Shown: positions 1 through 5,484, counted from the stretch's first letter. The stretch is DNA of 5,484 nucleotides from Methanobacteriota archaeon (GCA_002694245.1 NZLM01000099.1:1-5484); one strand, 5' to 3'. Made by a program: numbers and translations. The notes: a model not told the origin generated them from the letters alone.

Positions 1-291
1 ATTTCTGAAGCGATGGAAGCAATGGAGCATGGTTGCGATTACGTCAAGTTATTCCCTGCATCCCAAATAGGTTTGAAGACAGTAAAATCTTGGAGTGGCC
101 CTCTTCAAAATGTTAGTATTTGTGCAACTGGAGGACTAAATCTCGCTTCTGCAAAGGAATGGTTGGAGATACCACAGGTGAAAATGGTTGGCGGAGGATG
201 GATGGCTCCGAAAGAAATTTTGGACCGGGCCGCAAATGGTGATGCCGAATCCTTGGATATATTGAGGCATAATTTCCAGCAATTATATTGA
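1..291 (+). CDS. eda: KDPG aldolase (2-dehydro-3-deoxy-phosphogluconate aldolase), C-terminal part
   Basis: Class I aldolase of the Entner-Doudoroff pathway. It splits 2-keto-3-deoxy-6-phosphogluconate into pyruvate and glyceraldehyde 3-phosphate in the cytoplasm. The left edge cuts the gene: 96 residues are visible in a frame open from base 1, against about 213 in E. coli Eda, so roughly the first 115 are missing. The Schiff-base lysine lies in the motif DYVKLFPA (Lys codon 46-48), matching the FKFFPAE motif of E. coli. The phosphate-binding loops follow as ATGGLN (visible residues 42-47) and VGGGWM (63-68), matching PTGG and GGSW. The N-terminal residues that complete the active site (the Glu and Arg of the barrel start) are outside the window. 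The gene ends in TGA at 289-291, followed by a T-rich stretch (299-309) that could end transcription. The family may also act on KDPGal or 4-hydroxy-2-oxoglutarate, which this part cannot distinguish. Confidence 0.9.
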   Translation: MSEAMEAMEHGCDYVKLFPASQIGLKTVKSWSGPLQNVSICATGGLNLASAKEWLEIPQVKMVGGGWMAPKEILDRAANGDAESLDILRHNFQQLY

Positions 292-292
292 A

Positions 293-460
293 AATAAAGT
301 TCTTCTTCTAGATCTGATTCACCAATCTAGTGTAGATAATCTTGGACAACTGCTTCACGAAATCGTCAAGCTGGAACTAATGTGTGGCAATGATCATGCG
401 ATCATTTAATTCCTCGAGGTTCTAATCGAGCCTGACATAGAGTTGGTCTTGGATGAATAA
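293..460 (+). pseudogene. Possible decayed coding fragment with an in-frame stop
   Basis: Reading the frame that starts at 293 gives 38 codons, then TAA at 407-409, then 16 more codons in the same frame to TAA at 458-460. The translation looks protein-like: before the stop it includes VDNLGQLLHEIVKLELMCGN, and after it FLEVLIEPDIELVLDE. Most codons begin with A, G or C, as real codons do. No start codon lies upstream: the frame runs back only to a TGA at 263-265 inside the aldolase gene, and the only ATG is near the end of the first part (380-382). This fits the 3' remnant of a gene that lost its start and gained a stop. It could also be chance or a sequencing error. I do not recognise the family. 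It is the only coding-like signal between the aldolase and the small minus-strand ORF. Confidence 0.3.
389..406. repeat. Short perfect inverted repeat (hairpin)
   Basis: A 7 bp stem AATGATC / GATCATT encloses a 4-base ATGC loop and is followed by TTAAT. The stem is AT-rich, and the T-run after it is too short for a good intrinsic terminator. It lies immediately before the in-frame TAA of the putative decayed fragment. A second weak stem (CTCGA at 413-417 with TCGAG at 426-430) follows. Role unknown; chance is possible. Confidence 0.3.
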
Positions 461-461
461 T

Positions 462-635
462 TCAACTGCTAGTTTCAACATGTTGAAGGTAATACCAAAT
501 CTCCTCCCTAGAGTCTAAAACTGTAACCAACTTCCACCCTTGTTCTGCAAGTAGAGATGCCTTCTCCCAACTGCTCACTCTCATAATGCGTCCGTATTTT
601 ATGTTCATTGGCTTGCCGAAGAAGAGTGGGTTCAT
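462..635 (-). CDS. Small hypothetical protein, 57 aa
   Basis: An ATG at 635 opens 57 codons ending in TGA (462-464). The core reads VSSWEKASLLAEQGWKLVTV and then LDSREEIWYYLQ. That is a helix with the phrase 'LLAEQGWKLV' followed by a strand, resembling the 'LGxEGWELVxV' core of small DUF4177-like proteins; this is a resemblance by eye only. Residues 18-53 look most like the folded part. Internal ATGs at 608 (Met10) and 584 (Met18) are alternative starts. None has a clear ribosome site, so the true start is uncertain. A TATA-like GTTATAAC at 675-682 lies about 40 bp upstream of the first ATG, giving a short leader. No signal peptide or membrane helix is present. The ORF is oriented like the esterase 108 bp upstream, from which T-rich sequence separates it. 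It could be a fragment of a longer gene. Confidence 0.5.
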   Translation of the reverse strand: MNPLFFGKPMNIKYGRIMRVSSWEKASLLAEQGWKLVTVLDSREEIWYYLQHVETSS

Positions 636-674
636 GAATAATTGGAATATTGAAATTAAGGCCTAGGTGCTTCT

Positions 675-682
675 GTTATAAC
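675..682 (-). promoter_or_regulatory. Putative TATA-like promoter for the small minus-strand ORF
   Basis: The minus strand reads GTTATAAC about 40 bp before the ATG at 635. With archaeal TATA-to-start spacing (about 25 bp) transcription would begin near 650-652 and leave a leader of roughly 15 bases. No convincing purine-rich BRE is seen upstream. The motif is short and could be chance in AT-rich DNA. Confidence 0.25.
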
Positions 683-698
683 CTCAATCGGATGTCAT

Positions 699-743
699 CA
701 AAAAGAGAGGTGTCTCAAAAGTGGAAAAGAAAATAGATACAAA
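699..743 (-). terminator. T-rich tract downstream of the esterase gene
   Basis: Directly after the esterase stop, the minus-strand RNA would contain several U-runs (ATTTTCTTTT, ACTTTT and CTCTTTTTG) with no strong hairpin. Oligo-U tracts without a stem are the usual form of intrinsic terminators in archaea. The tract separates the esterase from the small ORF that follows on the same strand. Confidence 0.4.
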
Positions 744-1721
744 TCAAAAAAATTCTTGTTTTTCATATTGGCTCATGAATTCCCAAAGTATACGTGTCGA
801 AGGAGTGTCTGTTGGGTTTCCTGGTTTATTGTGCACATCATGGTCGTTAATGTAGGGGTTGTGCCGTGCTAAGTAAAGACTCATCAATCTAACTTCTACA
901 CCGTTTTCACACTCAGAATAACCTCTAATATCAAAATCATCATTGGAATCAAAAACCTCAGGGACTACTCCACTACATCCATTGAGATTAGACCAACGCT
1001 CGAGATTCTGCATTGCTCCAACATTTAATCCTCTAGTACTTTGAAAGCCAATCATAAAATTTACAGAATTATCTGCATATTGAACTACAGAATCCAAAAC
1101 TCCATGAATTTCCATGAATGGAATTGGGATTGAAATTGTTGCTGAGACATCTTTCATCAAATAACCAGACATACACCCCGCAGAAGCAAGAATTCCTTGT
1201 GCTTCATGGGCAAAAAGTTGTGTCATCATACAACCCATCGACCATCCAGTCATGTAAATTCGATTCTCATCAATTGAATGCATTTCTTTGATATGCTCTA
1301 TTACAGCAAGTAAGAATCCGACATCATCCATACCATTGTCTACTTCTTCTACATCTAAACTCCAAATTAATTCTTCACCTTGTGGATAAGCGACAATAAA
1401 ATTTTGTTCGACAGCGAGCTGAGCAAATGCTGAAAGCTCAAACTGCATTTGATTAGTATCTCCCATACCGTGGAGTTCTACTACTAAGGTTGAGGGTACG
1501 TCTCCTGTTATATTATGTGGAACAAGAAGCATGAAACACCTCTCAGGAAGTTCAAACTCAATGCAATGGGTAGTCATTGTATATGGTTCAGTATTTTCAT
1601 TGGCGTTTTCATTTTCTGAATCATTGCTAGAGTCGGTTTCGGTAAATATACAGCCAGATAAATTAGCTACGGATAAAAGCACAATAAAAATGCAAAAAAT
1701 GCGCCTTGTGTTAAAGTCCAT
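744..1721 (-). CDS. Secreted lipoprotein esterase, PHB depolymerase/feruloyl esterase-like alpha/beta hydrolase
   Basis: A 325-residue predicted hydrolase of esters (polyhydroxybutyrate, feruloyl or acetyl esters are the family's usual substrates), anchored outside the cell. Residues 1-24 form a lipoprotein signal: Arg6-Arg7, a hydrophobic stretch, and lipobox LSGC with Cys24. A Ser/Asn/Glu linker (27-46) follows. The catalytic domain shows the oxyanion strand VVELHGMGD (80-88), YPQG (112-115), the family-typical DDVGFL (132-137), the nucleophile elbow GWSMG with Ser161, and HGVLDSVVQY with the likely acid Asp210. The catalytic His is probably His287 in ARHNPY, where relatives have GGHTWPG; His294 or His297 are alternatives. 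Cys53/Cys62 and Cys249/Cys271 may form disulfides, as expected outside the cell. The start is set by the signal peptide. A purine-rich AAGGGA lies a few bases before the ATG. The gene diverges from the + strand membrane protein. The substrate cannot be read from the sequence. Confidence 0.85.
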   Translation of the reverse strand: MDFNTRRIFCIFIVLLSVANLSGCIFTETDSSNDSENENANENTEPYTMTTHCIEFELPERCFMLLVPHNITGDVPSTLVVELHGMGDTNQMQFELSAFAQLAVEQNFIVAYPQGEELIWSLDVEEVDNGMDDVGFLLAVIEHIKEMHSIDENRIYMTGWSMGCMMTQLFAHEAQGILASAGCMSGYLMKDVSATISIPIPFMEIHGVLDSVVQYADNSVNFMIGFQSTRGLNVGAMQNLERWSNLNGCSGVVPEVFDSNDDFDIRGYSECENGVEVRLMSLYLARHNPYINDHDVHNKPGNPTDTPSTRILWEFMSQYEKQEFF

Positions 1722-1740
1722 CTAATTCCCTTCTAATTCC
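1721..1740. repeat. 9 bp direct repeat at the esterase transcription/translation start
   Basis: TCTAATTCC occurs at 1721-1729 and again at 1732-1740, an 11 bp period or about one helical turn. The copies lie between the esterase ATG and its TATA-like box, over the expected transcription start. A dimeric repressor could bind there, but the words are AT-rich and chance or local slippage duplication is possible. Confidence 0.4.
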
Positions 1741-1750
1741 ACATTTTGAA

Positions 1751-1764
1751 TTATTATTAATTTT
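1751..1764 (-). promoter_or_regulatory. Putative TATA box for the esterase gene
   Basis: The minus strand reads AAAATTAATAATAA, ending about 30 bp before the ATG at 1721. A start 22-27 bp downstream would fall near 1728-1735 and give a very short leader, typical of archaeal transcripts. It shares the 107 bp intergenic region with the divergent promoter for the gene at 1829. Confidence 0.4.
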
Positions 1765-1782
1765 CTGTGAGACATGAATTTA

Positions 1783-1795
1783 ATGATATATTATC
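1783..1795 (+). promoter_or_regulatory. Putative TATA box for the two-helix membrane protein gene
   Basis: ATGATATATTATC on the + strand lies 34-46 bp before the ATG at 1829, putting a start near 1815. GAGGT at 1811-1815 could pair with the 16S tail, but it is 13 bases from the ATG, rather far, so use as a ribosome site is doubtful. Confidence 0.4.
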
Positions 1796-1828
1796 TAAAG
1801 AATGGGAAAAGAGGTATAAATTCTGGCA

Positions 1829-2917
1829 ATGAATATATTTCTTTCAATCAAAATTATTTGCCAGAAACATTTGCAAGAAAATGTGACTGATATTGAAGAT
1901 GTTGGCGTGGAGGGTCCTGAAGCGGAAACATCTTCTGCAGCACCATTTCTCAAAGTGATAGACAGATTATCAAAGTTCGTTATCGGTATACTACTAGCAG
2001 GTGCAGTGTTAACTTTCCCAGAAACCGCGATTTACATGTTAGAAGACCCGGGTGATTATTCATACGAGCGAATAGAGGTAATTTGGGAAGGATCTCAATA
2101 TGAAACGTTTGAATATACTGTAGATGAATCTACTGGAAATAAAGAAGTGGGTATTTACGTCGAAAAAGGAATGGCCAACAGTACTGAGATTGATGTGAAA
2201 AATCAAGATATAATTGTTAGAGTCTGTGACTTTGAGGACATCGAGTATTCTTGCGGTTGGTCTGGTTTTGATTCATATGAATGGAGACTTTGGGAATCTG
2301 AATCTGAAAGACATAGGCTAAATGATTCGGAACGGTTTGCGATGATTTTACCCGGTGATCAACTCATCAGTTTCCAAGAATTTATCACATTTAATTCAAG
2401 TAATGATGAAGAATTTCTAATATTTGTTGTTGGATATGTCATGGTTTCGGTTGGTGACCCCAGTGAGCCAATATCAATTTATTTCTGTGGTCTTAGTATT
2501 ATCGTTTTCTTGTTCTTCTCTATCGTTAAAACAGTAACTAGGAATGTATCAAAGATTGGTCAAACCCTAATTCAGGAACTAGGAAATGAGATGCCACAAC
2601 ATGAAACCTTACAAGAAAGCGAAATTACCATCGAAAAAGTTCGCTTTAGTTTGCCTCAGATTACGACAGTAAATGTAGATGGACAAGAGATTAGTTTTGA
2701 GCAGGCTAATGATTTAGACAAGCTAAGAGAAATCGTAATGATTGCAAAAGAGAACTGGAAAGTAGACATTCACCCCGAGGGGTCATCCTTGTGGTATGAT
2801 GCAATACACAAGACCTACACGTTGTACAAAGATGAAGAGATTGTAGGTGGGATGTTTGATGAGGGTAAAGGCAGTACAGACGATGCCCTTGCATACCTCT
2901 GGAAACTCACTCTGTAA
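1829..2917 (+). CDS. Two-helix membrane protein of unknown function
   Basis: I do not recognise this 362-residue protein. Residues 1-47 form an acidic N-terminal segment ending in DRLSK. Helix 1 spans about 48-70 and helix 2 about 215-234, followed by KTVTRNVSK. By the positive-inside rule both ends are cytoplasmic and residues 72-213 face outside. The outer part is acidic and aromatic, starts with strand-like segments, has a possible Cys133-Cys142 disulfide, and carries three N-glycosylation sequons (Asn117, Asn165, Asn189), usable if the host has an AglB-type system. The cytoplasmic part (235-362) has a basic linker, a possible small alpha/beta region (266-310), and a C-terminal unit with LWYDAIHKTYTLYKDEEIVG then DDALAYLWKL, resembling short beta-hairpin-plus-helix domains. 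No enzyme motif is seen. It diverges from the esterase gene. The start is the only ATG before Met70; GTG at codon 27 is an alternative. Confidence 0.75.
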   Translation: MNIFLSIKIICQKHLQENVTDIEDVGVEGPEAETSSAAPFLKVIDRLSKFVIGILLAGAVLTFPETAIYMLEDPGDYSYERIEVIWEGSQYETFEYTVDESTGNKEVGIYVEKGMANSTEIDVKNQDIIVRVCDFEDIEYSCGWSGFDSYEWRLWESESERHRLNDSERFAMILPGDQLISFQEFITFNSSNDEEFLIFVVGYVMVSVGDPSEPISIYFCGLSIIVFLFFSIVKTVTRNVSKIGQTLIQELGNEMPQHETLQESEITIEKVRFSLPQITTVNVDGQEISFEQANDLDKLREIVMIAKENWKVDIHPEGSSLWYDAIHKTYTLYKDEEIVGGMFDEGKGSTDDALAYLWKLTL

Positions 2918-3079
2918 TATTATCAAAGTACATCCTCGTAAACTCCCAGACTTGGATCAGGGATTATTGAGAAAAAAGGAGTATGCTCGATCTATAAAAT
3001 TTAATTGTGGGCTTTCAAGGCCTGAATTTTATACAACTTACACTTGAGAGTAAATTAATTTCATTCTAAATTGATATAA

Positions 3080-3089
3080 TAAATATAAA
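3080..3089 (+). promoter_or_regulatory. Putative TATA box for the nine-helix membrane protein gene
   Basis: TAAATATAAA lies about 45 bp before the ATG at 3132, in a very AT-rich stretch (3048-3100). A start about 25 bp downstream would fall near 3110, leaving a leader of about 20 bases. A second AT box, TTTATAAAG at 3119-3127, is too close to the ATG to be the promoter unless translation starts later. The rest of 2918-3131 shows no other clear signal. Confidence 0.4.
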
Positions 3090-3131
3090 AACAGGGTATT
3101 TCTTAAATCTCTGAATCTTTTATAAAGTCCC

Positions 3132-4547
3132 ATGAGCAAGGTTGTTGAGTATTATAGCAGCGCCTTTTCTCCTGAAAGTTTGTATGGTTTTTACCATATT
3201 GTAGCAATATTCTCTCTAGTCGTCTTGTTTTGGATGATCGGTCTTTCGTATCTTGTTTTCAAGGCTAACACGAATTCTGTAGAGAATCGCTTCATGGCGA
3301 TATTGTTATTCTGTGAAGGCATCAAGGCCTCGTTTTTAGCATTGGAAATCTTCCCTTATTCATCACATTGGCAAGGTCTTTGGGACATACTTTTCCCATT
3401 GAAGATGGAACCCTTCATGTTTGCTCAAATTACAAGCATTCTACTCTATCTTTCATTCCCAGTTTATTACAGGGTCAATCAACTAAAATTTTTGAATAAT
3501 GACACTCTAAAGAAGCACGTTTGGTATGTTATTCCAGTTATTGGTTTGATTACATGGATTTTTCTCAGGACTCAAGAAGGGTTTGGTTTTGAAAATGCTT
3601 CCTGGATTATATGCAATGAGGCAGGCAGCGAGCCAATAGTCAAGAACTGGTGGGGCTCCGTAACCGAAAGAGTAAACCAATATGCAGCAGAAATTGGGAC
3701 ATGTTCCAGAGATTTTGACAAAGCGGTAGTAGACGAACCGGCCGGTTCTTGGGGCATAATTTTACTCGGCCCAATATTCTCTCTTATTGGACTCATCTTC
3801 CTGCGTGCATCGATGAAGCAGAGTCAGCGAGAGAATGAGGGAAGTATTGTATATGGCTCCTTACCTTCTCGCTCTCTATACATCGGATTCTTAGGTAAGG
3901 TAGTCGGACAATTGTTATTTTTCGTAATAGTATTGGCAATGTTACCTGCTTTAAACGGTGGAGTATTTTTCGAATTTGCCGATAGTATTCGAGTCCAATA
4001 TGGCGCAAATCCAACCACATTAGATAGAGCTCTCTTTTTCATCTGGGCTTTCACCCTCGTGATTACTCCTGCAGCGATTGGATTTGAGGCACTTATGTTC
4101 GTTCATGCCACGCTGAAGGACACCGTCTTCGGAATAGATTCGAATTTGCGTAAGACCTTCACAAACACGATATTTACTGGTATAGGCGCAATTTCGTTCG
4201 TATTTGTGAGTGAAGCCATGGAAAACGTGATCGGTTATGGAATGCTAGGTGGTGTTCTGATGGGTACAACGATAATTGTTGGTAGACGCCCGATAATCAA
4301 TCTAATCGATCTATGCTCAAGCAGATTAATTCCGGAAGAATATTCTCCAGGAGAACTGAAATATCTTGAAGCATATGCAAAAACCATTCAGGATTTTGTT
4401 CTTACAGAGCGTGAGAGAGATTTGTTGGCCAATCTTGCAACGGCCTATGAAATCAATGAAGAGCGATTGGCGGTTATTGAAGAGAAATACCGGGAATCCC
4501 TGTCTCTTGGTTCAAACACAACCATTCAAATTACTGAATCCGAGTAA
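3132..4547 (+). CDS. Nine-helix membrane protein with 7TM-sensor-like layout and short acidic tail
   Basis: A 471-residue integral membrane protein; function not recognised. Probable helices: 20-43, 53-74, 94-114, 129-146, 207-225, 250-274, 301-325, 343-363 and 366-384. Basic loops (114-129, 225-233, 325-341, 385-386) fit an outside N-terminus and a cytoplasmic C-terminus. The first seven helices then match the layout of 7TM sensor modules such as the histidine-kinase N-terminal 7TM group, with a two-helix hairpin added. The largest outer loop (147-206) has a Cys161/Cys191 pair, possibly a disulfide, and a sequon at Asn155. The tail after helix 9 begins GRRPIINLID and continues with a charged helical region (407-456; LTERERDLLANLATAYEI). 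It holds no kinase, phosphatase or cyclase domain. Similar tails occur, as I recall, in marine Group II archaeal proteins. The start has a plausible promoter upstream and no ribosome site. It ends 145 bp before the facing nei stop. Confidence 0.75.
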   Translation: MSKVVEYYSSAFSPESLYGFYHIVAIFSLVVLFWMIGLSYLVFKANTNSVENRFMAILLFCEGIKASFLALEIFPYSSHWQGLWDILFPLKMEPFMFAQITSILLYLSFPVYYRVNQLKFLNNDTLKKHVWYVIPVIGLITWIFLRTQEGFGFENASWIICNEAGSEPIVKNWWGSVTERVNQYAAEIGTCSRDFDKAVVDEPAGSWGIILLGPIFSLIGLIFLRASMKQSQRENEGSIVYGSLPSRSLYIGFLGKVVGQLLFFVIVLAMLPALNGGVFFEFADSIRVQYGANPTTLDRALFFIWAFTLVITPAAIGFEALMFVHATLKDTVFGIDSNLRKTFTNTIFTGIGAISFVFVSEAMENVIGYGMLGGVLMGTTIIVGRRPIINLIDLCSSRLIPEEYSPGELKYLEAYAKTIQDFVLTERERDLLANLATAYEINEERLAVIEEKYRESLSLGSNTTIQITESE

Positions 4548-4692
4548 GATAGGTTTCACAGATATTGATTATTCATGAATTCTAAGGATAGGGTTCGCTT
4601 TACCGAATAATTACGAGACTTGGCACAAACTGCCCGGATTGGACTAGTTCAGATGATAACGGAGACACTTGTGAAAACAATCTCTCTTTTGA

Positions 4693-5484
4693 CTAAGATT
4701 GGCAAGATGGACAGAAGTCTAGTCTACGTCCTGCTGGTCTCGTGTGGACAATTAAGTCTCCACAGTCGTGACATTCCTTGTCGTTGCGAGTGAATACCCA
4801 GTGCCTTGATTGACCTCTTGTGAATCCTACATCGCGCAGATTTTCATACAATTCTAAATTGATTGTAATACCTGGATTGTGGAAAGATTGTCTCGACAAA
4901 AATAGTGCTTGCTCAGCTAGTTTTTCTTTCTCTTCATCTAATAGAGAGCCAACCGTTCTGTCTGGATGTAAGCCTGAGGTAAACAGGACCTCACTGCGCA
5001 GATAGTTTCCAATACCCGCAAAGAATCCCTGATCCAGTAGCAGAGTTTTGAGTCTCCTTCTTTGGTAGGTTTTCTTATTCATGTGGTCGACTAAATCCTG
5101 AATAGTAGTCTCCTCAATTACAACATCTGGACCTAGCTTTGCAAGGTAAGGATGTCCCGATAACTCCCAAGGTTCCATCAGCAAGATATCGGTTGCAGAC
5201 CAAAGTCTGCAAGTGTGTTTGTCAGTGGTTAGCGCAACCCTTAGTGAACGGTTCCACTTCTTTGCCTCAGTCGTTCTAAGGTTAACCGTCCAGCGACCGT
5301 ACAATTGATTGTGACTATACATTACAAATGTGTCAAAATGAATCAACAGAGCCTTACCTCTAGCCTCTACCTTATTGACAGTTTTACCAAGGAAATCGTG
5401 TTCTCTTCCACTGAATTGAGGCAGTGTAATTTCGATATCTTCGATGACCTTTCCTTCCAACGCTTTACGGATTTTATCCGCTGC
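4693..5484 (-). CDS. nei: Endonuclease VIII (Nei), DNA glycosylase/AP lyase; N-terminus outside window
   Basis: A bifunctional base-excision-repair enzyme that removes oxidised pyrimidines and cuts the abasic site by beta,delta-elimination. The frame is open to the right edge: the visible protein starts AADKIRKALEGK, aligning without gaps to E. coli Nei from Ala10, so only about nine residues (the catalytic Pro2/Glu3 end, normally MPEGPE) are missing. The TTG at 5458-5460 is a leucine codon inside the gene, not the start. Also visible are the conserved lysine in ARGKALL (codon 5353-5355, equal to E. coli Lys53), YSHNQLYG with the lesion-flanking QLY wedge, the H2TH motif LLLDQGFFAGIGNYLR with its DNA-contacting Asn, and a C-terminal zinc finger C-x2-C-x16-C-x2-C with the family Arg (AGRR). 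The finger spacing equals E. coli Nei. These features favour Nei over MutM/Fpg. All visible motifs are intact. It faces the upstream + strand gene tail to tail. Confidence 0.92.
   Translation of the reverse strand, partial: AADKIRKALEGKVIEDIEITLPQFSGREHDFLGKTVNKVEARGKALLIHFDTFVMYSHNQLYGRWTVNLRTTEAKKWNRSLRVALTTDKHTCRLWSATDILLMEPWELSGHPYLAKLGPDVVIEETTIQDLVDHMNKKTYQRRRLKTLLLDQGFFAGIGNYLRSEVLFTSGLHPDRTVGSLLDEEKEKLAEQALFLSRQSFHNPGITINLELYENLRDVGFTRGQSRHWVFTRNDKECHDCGDLIVHTRPAGRRLDFCPSCQS

Noticed and set aside
412..431. GGTTCTAATC, resembling a tRNA T-arm/B-box
   Set aside because: With the loop in the standard position the stem does not pair (G-G mismatch at the second pair), and there is no acceptor stem, D-arm or anticodon arm around it.
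1531..1725. 64-codon + strand ORF over the esterase N-terminal region
   Set aside because: It is the antisense of the signal peptide and Ser/Asn/Glu linker; its Ser/Phe-rich composition is that expected of such a shadow.
2847..3047. 66-codon + strand ORF overlapping the end of the two-helix protein gene
   Set aside because: Its first third lies inside the real gene in another frame, it has no own promoter or ribosome site, and its translation (Lys/Arg-rich, ending in TTYT) shows no recognisable domain. A decayed gene in 2918-3047 cannot be excluded.
3572..4054. Three minus-strand ORFs of 74-76 codons
   Set aside because: They lie wholly inside the nine-helix membrane protein gene and are antisense shadows without motifs or promoters.
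4548..4692. Intrinsic terminator between the convergent genes
   Set aside because: Only a short CTCTCTTTT run at 4682-4690 is visible on the + strand, with no stem and no strong T-run; too weak to call.
5458..5460. TTG as the start codon of the nei gene
   Set aside because: The frame stays open to the window edge and the extra residues AADKIRKA match the Nei N-terminal helix, so the real start is beyond 5484.

Overview
The window looks like a piece of an AT-rich marine planktonic archaeal genome. Marine Group II/III Euryarchaeota (Poseidoniales-like) is my best guess, and I hold it with moderate confidence. The reasons are TATA-like AT boxes about 20-45 bp before the start codons, no clear Shine-Dalgarno sequence at most starts, acidic Asn/Glu/Asp-rich secreted domains, a lipobox lipoprotein, and a many-helix membrane protein whose PI-x-N-x-ID tail reminds me of Poseidoniales proteins. 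There is no rRNA or marker gene to settle it, and a marine bacterium cannot be excluded.

Layout. Bases 1-291 are the C-terminal half of a KDPG aldolase (Entner-Doudoroff pathway). A 450 bp stretch follows (292-743). It holds a probable decayed coding fragment on the + strand with one in-frame TAA (293-460), and a 57-codon minus-strand ORF (462-635) that looks like a real small protein. Their ends face each other with one base between them. Bases 744-1721 (minus) encode a secreted lipoprotein esterase of the PHB-depolymerase/feruloyl-esterase (CE1-like) alpha/beta-hydrolase group. A 107 bp divergent promoter region separates it from 1829-2917 (+), a two-helix membrane protein of unknown function with a predicted exterior domain and a cytoplasmic C-terminal domain. 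After a 214 bp AT-rich gap, 3132-4547 (+) encodes a nine-helix membrane protein with a 7TM-sensor-like layout and a short acidic cytoplasmic tail. Bases 4693-5484 (minus) are an endonuclease VIII (Nei) base-excision-repair glycosylase. It is complete except for about nine N-terminal residues beyond the right edge.

The genes do not form an obvious pathway. Strands alternate, each gene appears to have its own promoter, and functions are mixed (sugar acid catabolism, extracellular ester hydrolysis, membrane sensing or unknown, DNA repair). I see no CRISPR array, insertion sequence, tRNA or rRNA. The least ordinary parts are the 292-743 interval, the two unassigned membrane proteins, and a Cys/Asp-rich translated fragment between the last two genes.
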